A stretch of 14,805 bases of DNA, taken from assembly GCA_005881495.1 (NCBI GenBank), contig VBHI01000122.1:1-14805 (forward strand), read 5' to 3'. Position numbers and translations under genes: made by a program. This document shows positions 7,770-14,132 of this stretch, piece after piece. Position 1 is the first letter of the stretch; each line of letters begins with the position of its first letter. This DNA is from Chloroflexota bacterium (GTDB lineage Bacteria > Chloroflexota > Ktedonobacteria > Ktedonobacterales > Ktedonobacteraceae). The notes below the pieces were generated by a model. That model ran no database searches. It was not told the DNA's origin and saw only the letters and a program-made list of their open reading frames with translations.

Positions 7770-7824
7770 CGTTTAATGCCTCCTTTGGGTGTGTAAATAC
7801 ATAAATTGCAGTGATATACCCGGT

Positions 7825-7850
7825 CTGCTCTACGAAAACCTACCTACGAT
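7825..7850 (-). promoter_or_regulatory. Conserved leader box upstream of binding protein B
   Basis: This is the counterpart of the box at 4310-4334. Read on the minus strand it is ATCGTAGGTAGGTTTT followed by CGTAGAGCAG, with CGTAG repeated, 55 nt ahead of the start codon. Downstream both leaders share TTATGTATTT, then CACA, then CCAAAGGAGG. In this leader TGTATTTACA forms a short dyad (TGTA/TACA). The 7770-7903 spacer contains this box, the ribosome-binding site and presumably the operon promoter, but I cannot place convincing -35 and -10 elements. Confidence 0.45.
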
Positions 7851-7903
7851 ATCTGATCTACAGAAGCATACCTATTTGCCGGAATAGCGTGCGATCATAT
7901 CAT

Positions 7904-9145
7904 CTAAGCCAGTGCCCTCATCCGAGGGAGTGGCGGATTTTGCCTTCCAGCAGTCGTAAGGAATTGCTCCAGGACAAGCGTTGCCGCTCCCATAGCCACA
8001 GCATCTTGACCAAGCTGGCTGAGACCAATCCTCGTAGCGGAGAACGGCTGTTTGAGAGCATAACGCTCGACGAATCGGCGAAGCTCTGGCAGAATGGACT
8101 CGCCGATCTGCAAACCGGCCCATCCACCCAGCACGATGAGCTGTGGGTTGAAAAGATTAATGAGATTTGCGATACCCGCTCCTAGATAGTGAGCAGTGCC
8201 TTTGAGCACCTGAGTTGCAGCAGGGTCCCCGTTCCGGGCTGCATCAACAATGGCGGCGAGAGTGCGCTCCTGGTCGTTACTCTGGAGAAGTGAACTCTGT
8301 GGTGCCACTTCTCTCAAGCTTGCGATAATGCCTGGCGCTCCAGCGTAGGCTTCAAGGCAGCCGTGACTGCCACAACGACACAGGCGTCCATCAAGCTCGA
8401 TAGTCATGTGTCCCCATTCACCAGCACCATTGCTCGCACCGCGGTACAGGGAACCATCAGCAATGATGCCGGCACCGATACCCGTTGCTACAAGCAAGAC
8501 CGCTACATGCTCGTACCCTTGACCTGCGCCAAACAAACTCTCGGCCTGTGCCATGACTTTATGCGCATTATCCAGATAGATGGGCATGTGGAGGTGTTCT
8601 TCGAGAAGAGTGACTAATGGTACGTTTTGCCATCCCCAACCAGCTATATAGGCGGATACCTGTTCAGCCTGTTCGATCACGCCGCCCACGCTAACCCCTA
8701 GCCCAATCACTTTCTCTAACGTGACACCGGCTTCGGCCAGTAGAGCGTTTACTCCCAGGTGAATGTGCTGCACCACTTGCTTTGGCTGATACGTATCGAG
8801 AGCTAGAGGATACGCAACGGCTCCCAGTTTGTGTAAGGTCAAATCAAAGAGCTCAATTTGCGTGAACGTTTCACCAATCTCTACGCCGATAAAGTATCCG
8901 TAGTTTGGATTGATCTTCAGGATTGAACGGGGTCGTCCGCCCTGCGATTCCTCGACGCCAGCCTCGATAACGATCTCTTCCTGGAGCAACTCTGCGACAA
9001 CATTGGTGATAGTGGCTGAGCTCAGGCCAGAAAGTTGACTCAGTTCCTGGCGACTCACCGACCGATCCAGGTAGATTCGTCGCAGAACCGTAGAACGGTT
9101 GATACGCCGCAGGTCCAGGACTGTTGGATTCGATACCCTCATCAT
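7904..9145 (-). CDS. ROK-family (NagC/XylR/Mlc-type) sugar-responsive transcriptional regulator
   Basis: This is a 413-residue protein. Residues about 12-75 form a winged helix-turn-helix (S-R-Q-E-L-S-Q-L-S-G-L-S-S-A-T-I-T is the HTH). A ROK sugar-binding domain starts near 84 (G-Y-F-I-G-V-E-I). It contains T-G-I-G-A-G-I (221-227), the E243-x-G-H246 sugar/zinc pair and the zinc cluster C256-R-C-G-S-H-G-C263-L-E. Where ROK kinases have the catalytic Asp (E-N-D-A-N), this protein reads L-D-N-A-H (191-195), so it should bind sugar without phosphorylating it. Start: ATG at 9145 with GGAGG 7 nt upstream (a second ATG follows at once). It is encoded just ahead of the binding-protein/permease/glucosidase genes and probably represses them until a sugar ligand appears; its own promoter carries palindromes. 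Confidence 0.92.
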   Translation of the reverse strand: MMRVSNPTVLDLRRINRSTVLRRIYLDRSVSRQELSQLSGLSSATITNVVAELLQEEIVIEAGVEESQGGRPRSILKINPNYGYFIGVEIGETFTQIELFDLTLHKLGAVAYPLALDTYQPKQVVQHIHLGVNALLAEAGVTLEKVIGLGVSVGGVIEQAEQVSAYIAGWGWQNVPLVTLLEEHLHMPIYLDNAHKVMAQAESLFGAGQGYEHVAVLLVATGIGAGIIADGSLYRGASNGAGEWGHMTIELDGRLCRCGSHGCLEAYAGAPGIIASLREVAPQSSLLQSNDQERTLAAIVDAARNGDPAATQVLKGTAHYLGAGIANLINLFNPQLIVLGGWAGLQIGESILPELRRFVERYALKQPFSATRIGLSQLGQDAVAMGAATLVLEQFLTTAGRQNPPLPRMRALA

Positions 9146-9163
9146 TGAGCCCCCTCCGAAAGA

Positions 9164-9218
9164 AAAACTTATTTTAATACTTGATTTAAGCCTTATTTTA
9201 AATCATAAAATAAGTTTT
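9164..9218. promoter_or_regulatory. Nested inverted repeats, probable ROK operator
   Basis: The outer arms are AAAACTTATTTTA (9164-9176) and its exact reverse complement (9206-9218). The inner arms are TGATTTAA (9182-9189) and TTAAATCA (9198-9205), also exact. In addition CTTATTTTAA occurs as a direct repeat at 9168-9177 and 9192-9201, 24 bp apart. The tract is strongly AT-rich within GC-rich surroundings. Known ROK operators (NagC, Mlc, XylR) are AT-rich palindromes of similar character. Position over the ROK promoter suggests autoregulation. Confidence 0.65.
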
Positions 9219-9223
9219 GTCAA
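9195..9223 (-). promoter_or_regulatory. Sigma70-type promoter of the ROK gene
   Basis: On the minus strand: -35 TTGACA (9218-9223), exactly 17 bp, -10 TAAAAT (9195-9200). The -35 is a perfect consensus. The spacer is occupied by one arm of the palindrome above and the other arm lies just downstream of the -10, so a bound dimer or tetramer would block polymerase. The start codon is about 50 nt beyond the -10. The remaining 9224-9310 holds nothing identifiable. Confidence 0.7.
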
Positions 9224-9310
9224 GAGGGTTTTGGAATGAATTTGATGGATCATACAGACATATCTTCAGACCGCTTCTTCACCAACCCCTTGTTCTGCTC
9301 AAAGCGCTAC

Positions 9311-10468
9311 TCACGCTTCTGGCAACGTAAACTTGCGATTCTGCAAGCGCTTGACAAAGGCGGGACGGCGCAGGTGAGGTCGGACCCAGGCGCGGAAACG
9401 CTCTTGAAACTCCCGGGTCTCTTTGAATTGCTCGGCAGCTTCACGCAGCTCAATCAATACTCGAACGGCTTCGTCGTAGCCTGGGCCCGTACTGCGCGTC
9501 ACTGCCAGATCGACTTGATTCCAGTAATCGTCCAGGTGATCGTGGATAGCTTTCAGATGACGCTGACGGGCTACTTGCTCCTGCTCGCGCTTCTCGCGTT
9601 CCAGTTGGGCTTTCATCGCCTTGCTTTCGGCGAGCAGCCTGGCGTAGGTGACATGCTCACCCGTTGGCGGCGTCGCTCTGGTCTTGTCCTGGCCCAGTTC
9701 GCGCAACTCCCTGACGAGTAGGCGGCTCAGACCTGGCTCATTGTATGCTAACCGCACCAGATAATCGTTTTGGCGGTCTGGAGGCAGCAACTTGACCCAT
9801 GCGGCAACATCATCGCCAGTCGATGGCACGGCCGCTTTGCTATATCGAGCTGTCGCGACGAGCAGTTCGTGCGGCACCTGCAACAATTCTGCCAGCGCCT
9901 GTTGTGCCGCCGTCAGCGTGCCAAAAGCGGGCGGAACTGGTGGCACACTGATTTCATAGTCCTCTTCTTCATCGTCCTCTTCGTCCTCTTCTTCATTATA
10001 GCCCTCTATCATTCGTTGACCTGCCAACCAGACGATATACAGCGCCCGCAGATCGCCTTCCATTAATTCATCGCGAATGGCGATGAGCGATCCTAGTTCA
10101 TAGTCAATCCATTCGTCGGGCCCTTCCATCTCGCCAAACTGGATATTGAGGATATCATAATCCGGGTACCGGGTGAACGTGACGAAATCATCGAGATCGT
10201 AGCCATCGATGAGATCGACTGGCAAGATGCCATGCGGAAAACGGAATGCCAGTTGGGGCGAGCCCCAGTTGGCCCAATAGAGGAAGCCATCGAAGTACTT
10301 GTGGAGCACGTCGATGGGATCGTGCTTGAAGTCACCCCAGTGATATTCGATGAGGGCGTGGGTGGAAGACGCTTCGATGTGACTGGAAAGGGCGTTGACA
10401 GCATCGAGTTGCCCCCGTGTCAGAGGTCGATCAATGGTCATGAATTCGTACCGCTGGTATTCGCTCAT
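9311..10468 (-). CDS. Protein of unknown function with acidic linker and C-terminal coiled coil
   Basis: This is a 385-residue protein that I cannot assign to a named family. Start: ATG at 10468 (M-S-E-Y-Q-R-Y-E), because GGAGG lies 9 nt upstream; the longer reading from 10516 lacks such a site. Residues 1-155 look like a compact folded domain, rich in aromatics and acids (E-Y-H-W-G-D-F, Y-F-D-G-F-L-Y-W-A-N-W-G, G-E-M-E-G-P-D-E-W). Residues 159-170 are twelve consecutive Glu/Asp, then a Pro-rich turn. Residues 185-260 are helical with L-L-P-P-D-R-Q-N-D-Y-L-V-R-L. A charged coiled coil spans about 275-305, and the basic tail (353-380) has R-F-R-A-W-V-R-P-H-L-R-R-P. No signal peptide or membrane span is seen, so it is cytoplasmic. 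The N-terminal domain resembles conserved hypothetical proteins I associate with Ktedonobacteria and similar soil bacteria; a link to SWIM zinc-finger proteins is possible but unproven. Confidence 0.8.
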   Translation of the reverse strand: MSEYQRYEFMTIDRPLTRGQLDAVNALSSHIEASSTHALIEYHWGDFKHDPIDVLHKYFDGFLYWANWGSPQLAFRFPHGILPVDLIDGYDLDDFVTFTRYPDYDILNIQFGEMEGPDEWIDYELGSLIAIRDELMEGDLRALYIVWLAGQRMIEGYNEEEDEEDDEEEDYEISVPPVPPAFGTLTAAQQALAELLQVPHELLVATARYSKAAVPSTGDDVAAWVKLLPPDRQNDYLVRLAYNEPGLSRLLVRELRELGQDKTRATPPTGEHVTYARLLAESKAMKAQLEREKREQEQVARQRHLKAIHDHLDDYWNQVDLAVTRSTGPGYDEAVRVLIELREAAEQFKETREFQERFRAWVRPHLRRPAFVKRLQNRKFTLPEA

Positions 10469-10508
10469 TACTGCTTTCCTCCATGTGGTGTCAATGCTAG
10501 CATATGAG

Positions 10509-10569
10509 GTACTCAATATCCTACAGTCATCTCATTGCTAGAGTTTCACAAGCAAATGATGTTGAGTAC
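10509..10569. repeat. Long-spaced inverted repeat upstream of the unknown gene
   Basis: GTACTCAATATC (10509-10520) is matched in inverted orientation by GATGTTGAGTAC (10558-10569), 11 of 12 positions complementary, with 37 bp between. It lies 40-100 nt ahead of the start at 10468, in the 118-bp gap behind the CoA-transferase gene. It could be a two-site operator or the ends of a tiny decayed element. I see no convincing promoter here. Confidence 0.5.
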
Positions 10570-10586
10570 AGTTTACCTGTGTCCAT

Positions 10587-11903
10587 CTAGATGACACCCC
10601 CCTGCTTCAATTGCTCCAGTCGCTCGGGTGTGAGACCAAGAAGCTGACCGTAGACCTCTTCGTTGTGTGCCCCAAGAGAGGGGCCCAGCCATTGCGTCTC
10701 TCCCGGCGTCTCACTGAGCTTTGGAACAATCCCTGGAAAACGAACGATGCTGCGCTCACCGGGTTCAATACTGACCTCGTGATCTTCAATCATGGCCCGC
10801 GCGCTGAAATGGGGATCGTTCATGATGTCTGCCGCATCATAAATAGGCCCTGCCGGCACGCCGGCCTCGATCATTGCCTCCATTACCTCGTCAAGCGTAT
10901 GTTGTGATGTCCAGTCAGAGATAATGCCATCAAGAAACTCCTGGTGGACTGTCCTGCCCGGGTTGTCTGCAAAACGAGAGTCTTCAGCCAGCTCCGGTCG
11001 GCCAATCGCCTGCATCAGCCGTTTAAACACGCCATCAGCGTTCCCACCGATGACCACCCACTTGCCTTCCTGGCAGGCATAAATGTTAGAGGGGGTAAGT
11101 CCCGGCAAGGTATTTCCTGTCCGCTGCCGGATAATGCCATACCCATCGTATTCAGGGAGGAGTGACTCGGTGACGGCAAAAACGGCTTCATATAATGCGA
11201 CATCGATCACCTGTCCGTGCCCAGGTGAGGCTACTGATCCGACGGGCTGACGCGGAGCGTAGTCGCTCTCGCGACTACGCTCGTCGGAATAAGAGGAAGC
11301 GCTCGTAAGCCCTTGCACCCGTTGGCGCTCACGATGAAGCAATGCCATTAAAGCGCCGATGGCTCCAAACATACCTGCCAGTGAGTCACCCAGACTGACT
11401 CCAAGCCTGGTCGGAGGGCGATCAGGGTAGCCTGTCAGGTTGCGCAGCCCCCCTATCGCCTCGGCTATGCCGCCGAAGCCAGGACGGTCCCGGTATGGGC
11501 CAGTTTGCCCATAGCCGGAAATGCGCACGAAAATGACATCCGGATTGACAGCTTTCATCGCCTCATATCCAAGATTCCACTTCTCCAGTGTCCCTGGGCG
11601 AAAGTTTTCGAGCACGACATCTACGTGCCGCAGCAATTTGAGGACAATGTCTTGTCCTTCTGGTGTACGCAGGTCCAATGTGATCGACTTTTTATTTCGT
11701 GCCTGCAAGTACCAGAAGAGTGATGTGTTGCCACGAAAAAGACGCCACTGGCGAAGTTCGTCTCCTGTCCGTGGACGCTCAACCTTAATCACATCGGCCC
11801 CAAACTCGGCAAAAAGCCGACCTGCATAAGGAGCTGCAATGAGATTGCCCAGTTCCAATACGCGAAAACCGCTGAGTGGTCCCTTCTGTATATGTGTGTC
11901 CAT
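10587..11903 (-). CDS. CaiB/BaiF family (family III) CoA-transferase with an internal insertion
   Basis: This 438-residue cytosolic enzyme moves CoA between carboxylic acids. Start: ATG at 11903 (M-D-T-H-I-Q-K-G) with GGAG 7 nt upstream; the longer reading to 11966 has no such support. Family features: V-L-E-L-G-N-L-I-A-A-P-Y-A-G near 15-28, F-G-A-D-V-I-K-V-E (34-42), K-S-I-T-L-D-L-R (72-79), E-N-F-R-P-G-T (99-105), and L-G-D-S-L-A-G with Asp173 as the expected catalytic aspartate. Between L-L-H-R-E-R (193) and G-H-G-Q-V-I-D-V-A-L-Y-E (from 228), where the family usually has only two or three residues, there are about 33 extra hydrophilic residues encoded by a palindromic segment. Without them the length matches the usual 390-405. 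Acyl donor and acceptor cannot be told. It lies 88 nt behind the isomerase gene and probably shares its transcript. Confidence 0.9.
   Translation of the reverse strand: MDTHIQKGPLSGFRVLELGNLIAAPYAGRLFAEFGADVIKVERPRTGDELRQWRLFRGNTSLFWYLQARNKKSITLDLRTPEGQDIVLKLLRHVDVVLENFRPGTLEKWNLGYEAMKAVNPDVIFVRISGYGQTGPYRDRPGFGGIAEAIGGLRNLTGYPDRPPTRLGVSLGDSLAGMFGAIGALMALLHRERQRVQGLTSASSYSDERSRESDYAPRQPVGSVASPGHGQVIDVALYEAVFAVTESLLPEYDGYGIIRQRTGNTLPGLTPSNIYACQEGKWVVIGGNADGVFKRLMQAIGRPELAEDSRFADNPGRTVHQEFLDGIISDWTSQHTLDEVMEAMIEAGVPAGPIYDAADIMNDPHFSARAMIEDHEVSIEPGERSIVRFPGIVPKLSETPGETQWLGPSLGAHNEEVYGQLLGLTPERLEQLKQGGVI
11239..11287. repeat. Palindromic insert inside the CoA-transferase gene
   Basis: GAGCGTAGTCGC (11255-11266), loop TCTC, and the exact reverse complement (11271-11282) make a 12-bp perfect stem. 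Short outer arms CCGACG (11239-11244) and CGTCGG (11282-11287) flank it asymmetrically. It lies inside the roughly 33-codon insertion that has no counterpart in typical CaiB/BaiF proteins, keeps the reading frame and encodes Ser/Arg/Asp-rich sequence (S-D-E-R-S-R-E-S-D-Y). The left flank GGCTGACGCG resembles the start of the hairpin at 12545 (GGCTGACCCG), hinting at a dispersed repeat family. Confidence 0.65.
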
Positions 11904-11991
11904 GAGTCTACTCCACAACGGTGAAGCGGGCGGGATGGTCAAAAGCATAGCAAGTTTTGCTGTCAAACACCAAAAATAGGCAGACAGTCTA

Positions 11992-12453
11992 TCACTCAGC
12001 CAGGGATTGATGTGCCTCGAGCTGCCTGACCCGCTCTATCTGCTGCCGATTCCACTCATCGTCGGAATAGGGCGTAGCGAACCAGGATTCCAGGATCTCT
12101 TTGGCGACGGCTTCGGATGTGGCACGCAAGCTGAGGGCGAGGATGTTGGCGTGATTCCAGGTGCGTGCGCCACGCGCGGTCTCGACATCATGGCAAAGTG
12201 CCGCCCGGATACCTGCTACCTTGTTGGCGGCGATGGAGGCTCCTGTTCCTGTCCAGCAGAAAACAATACCTTCGTTGGCCTGCCCTGTTGCTACGGCTTC
12301 TGCCGTCTTGCTGCTGGTGAGCGGCCAATCGCTGTCGGGATCATTCTCGGCCAGGGGACCAAACAGGATGAGTTCATGCCCACGTTTCCTGAGTTCTTCA
12401 ATCACGGTATCGGTAAGGTTGGTGCGTTCGTCGCTGCCAACGGCTATTTTCAT
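11992..12453 (-). CDS. RpiB/LacA/LacB-family sugar-phosphate isomerase, divergent active site
   Basis: This 153-residue single-domain protein has the family length. The N-terminus M-K-I-A-V-G-S-D-E-R replaces the usual I-G-S-D-H-A, so the His after the Asp is Glu. The core C-W-T-G-T-G-A-S-I-A-A-N-K-V-x-G-I-R-A-A keeps the catalytic Cys of RpiB but has Trp where Gly is usual. The later E-H-N-D-A-N motif reads T-W-N-H-A-N, so that His is also displaced. From memory these changes recur in a subgroup of RpiB-like proteins in actinobacteria and relatives, so the protein is probably a functional enzyme with another substrate rather than a ribose-5-phosphate isomerase. Start: ATG at 12453 with AAGGAGG 7 nt upstream. 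A promoter-like sequence precedes it and the CoA-transferase gene follows. Confidence 0.85.
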   Translation of the reverse strand: MKIAVGSDERTNLTDTVIEELRKRGHELILFGPLAENDPDSDWPLTSSKTAEAVATGQANEGIVFCWTGTGASIAANKVAGIRAALCHDVETARGARTWNHANILALSLRATSEAVAKEILESWFATPYSDDEWNRQQIERVRQLEAHQSLAE

Positions 12454-12502
12454 GGTAGAACCTCCTTGCTCGTTGTGTATGCAAGCTTACTTCTCAGGAG
12501 AC

Positions 12503-12531
12503 ATTCTAACACAGCAGCGACCTGGTAGCAA
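12503..12531 (-). promoter_or_regulatory. Probable promoter of the isomerase/CoA-transferase unit
   Basis: On the minus strand: TTGCTA (12526-12531), 17 bp, TAGAAT (12503-12508), about 50 nt before the isomerase start. It lies just after the hairpin that follows the aldehyde dehydrogenase gene, a terminator-then-promoter order. Prediction by eye only. Confidence 0.5.
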
Positions 12532-12544
12532 TTTGTGCTAGCCC

Positions 12545-12571
12545 GGCTGACCCGCTTCAAGCGGGTCAGCC
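12545..12571 (-). terminator. Hairpin after the aldehyde dehydrogenase gene
   Basis: GGCTGACCCGC and its exact reverse complement surround TTCAA (extendable to 13 bp with a 1-nt centre). It lies about 30 nt past the aldehyde dehydrogenase stop codon. No T-run follows on the minus strand, so it may act with Rho or only protect the 3' end. Confidence 0.6.
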
Positions 12572-12572
12572 A

Positions 12573-12605
12573 TTTCTAAACGCTTTACCTTTCTAAACGC
12601 TTTAC
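12573..12605. repeat. 16-bp tandem repeat over the aldehyde dehydrogenase stop codon
   Basis: TTTCTAAACGCTTTAC is present at 12573-12588 and 12590-12605, a 17-bp period. The second copy includes the stop codon (12602-12604). It looks like a small duplication of the gene's 3' end between stop and terminator. Confidence 0.8.
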
Positions 12606-14095
12606 AACCCGATACAGACCGATTTGACCTCGGTGTAGTTTTCTAATACCTCATGGCCCATCTCGCGGCCCCATCCTGATTGTTTGTACCCCCCAAAGGG
12701 CAAGGCAGCATCGAAGACGTTATAGCAGTTGATCCACACGGTGCCCGCGCGCAATTGTGCCGCAATCTGGTGGGCTTTGCTGAGATTTTGCGTCCATATT
12801 CCAGCTCCCAGTCCGTAGACCGTGTCATTCGCGAGCGGAAGAAGTTCGTCCAGTTCTTTGAAGGGCTGAGCAACCACGACAGGACCGAAGATCTCCTCCC
12901 GGACCACCTTCATGTGCTGTGTCACATCAACGAGCACGGTTGGCTCGACAAAATACCCCTGTTCCCCGTAGCGCTTCCCACCACAGAGGGGGGTGGCTCC
13001 TTCGGCTATGCCTGACTCAAGGTAGCCAGAGACGCGCCACAACTGTTCATCAGAGACGAGGGGTCCCATCTGGGTGGAGGGATGGAAGCCATGACCGAGC
13101 TGAATCTGCTTGGCATGTTCAGCCACTCCCTCAACGACGTCGCCAAACACGTCTTTCTCGATATACAGACGTGACCCGGCGCAGCAGCATTGCCCATGAT
13201 TGAAGAAAATGGCATTCGCAGCCCCTGTCACTGCCAGGTCTATGTCCGAATCCTTTAAGATGATGTTGGGGGACTTGCCGCCCAGCTCAAGCGACACTTT
13301 TTTGAGATTGCCCGCAGCCGCTTTGACAATGATCTTGCCAACCTCGGTTGACCCCGTGAAGGCCACTTTATCAACAGCATCATGCGCGACAAGCGCGCCG
13401 CCAGCGGTCTCGCCGTATCCTGAAACGATGTTGACCACACCTGCAGGGAAACCCGCCTCCTGGATCAGTTCACCGAGTCGCAGCGCTGTGAGTGGCGTCT
13501 GTTCTGCGGGCTTGAGGACGACGGTACAGCCCGCCGCCAGTGCTGGTCCAAGCTTCCAGGCCGCCATCAGCAGCGGGAAGTTCCAGGGGATGATTTGCCC
13601 AACAACACCTATAGGCTCACGTAAGGTGTAGGCAAAATAGTTACCGGGCATAGAAATAGGAATGGTGTTACCTTCGATCTTGGTCGCCCAGCCCGCCATG
13701 TAGCGGAACAGGTCTATCGACAGCGGAACATCAGCGATGCGGGCAACGGTAAGAGGTTTGCCATTATCAAGTGATTCAAGCTGTGCGAACTCTTCGCTGT
13801 GCTGCTCAAGTAAGTCCGCTAACTTCCAGATGAGCCGTCCACGCTGCGAGGCAGTCATCTTGCGCCAGGGGCCCTCATCGAAGGCCTTGCGTGCAGCCAG
13901 TACCGCCCTGTCGATGTCTTCTTTATCCCCCTCAGCAACGGTAGCCAGAATCTCGCCTGTGGCCGGATTGTACACGGGGAAGGTTCTGCCAGACGCTGCG
14001 CCAACCCATGCACCGTCGATGAGCATCTTTCTTGGCTGGGCAATAAACTGAGTGACTTCTGATGCAATTTTGATCTCTGGTTCGGAAACCGCCAT
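12602..14095 (-). CDS. NAD(P)-dependent aldehyde dehydrogenase
   Basis: This 497-residue cytosolic enzyme of the classical ALDH superfamily oxidises an aldehyde to the carboxylic acid. Visible features: P-W-N-F-P (170-174) with Asn172; the coenzyme motif L-K195-P-A-E198; F-T-G-S-T-E-V-G (246-253); general base Glu270 in L-E-L-G-G-K; nucleophile Cys304 in G-Q-C-C-C-A-G; E-x-F-G-P-V near 400; and the C-terminal P-F-G-G-Y-K-Q-S-G. Length and all key residues are normal. Glu198 after the Lys favours NAD over NADP by family rule. The G-Q-C-C-C-A-G-S-R signature is like ALDH1/2 and the AldA group rather than succinate-semialdehyde enzymes; the substrate is unknown. Start: ATG at 14095 with AAGGA 7 nt upstream. 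It lies 37 nt behind the alcohol dehydrogenase gene, so alcohol to aldehyde to acid is the likely paired pathway. Confidence 0.94.
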   Translation of the reverse strand: MAVSEPEIKIASEVTQFIAQPRKMLIDGAWVGAASGRTFPVYNPATGEILATVAEGDKEDIDRAVLAARKAFDEGPWRKMTASQRGRLIWKLADLLEQHSEEFAQLESLDNGKPLTVARIADVPLSIDLFRYMAGWATKIEGNTIPISMPGNYFAYTLREPIGVVGQIIPWNFPLLMAAWKLGPALAAGCTVVLKPAEQTPLTALRLGELIQEAGFPAGVVNIVSGYGETAGGALVAHDAVDKVAFTGSTEVGKIIVKAAAGNLKKVSLELGGKSPNIILKDSDIDLAVTGAANAIFFNHGQCCCAGSRLYIEKDVFGDVVEGVAEHAKQIQLGHGFHPSTQMGPLVSDEQLWRVSGYLESGIAEGATPLCGGKRYGEQGYFVEPTVLVDVTQHMKVVREEIFGPVVVAQPFKELDELLPLANDTVYGLGAGIWTQNLSKAHQIAAQLRAGTVWINCYNVFDAALPFGGYKQSGWGREMGHEVLENYTEVKSVCIGL

Positions 14096-14132
14096 AGTTC
14101 TTTCCTTTCTGCTAACTTGTATGTTCGTGGCC

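Noticed and set aside
7347..7796. Plus-strand open frame (149 codons) opposite binding protein B
   Set aside because: It is a mirror-frame shadow of the lipoprotein gene; similar shadows occur opposite binding protein A.
7904..9145. ROK protein as a sugar kinase
   Set aside because: It has an N-terminal winged helix-turn-helix and lacks the catalytic Asp in the E-N-D-A-N position, so regulator is the better call.
11904..11966. Upstream start for the CoA-transferase
   Set aside because: The extra residues are not family-like and no ribosome-binding site precedes 11966, whereas GGAG precedes the ATG at 11903.
4433..12571. Hairpins at 4433, 6413, 11255 and 12545 as a CRISPR or a single repeat array
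   Set aside because: They differ in sequence, are kilobases apart and have no regular spacers; only a weak flank similarity links 11245 and 12545.
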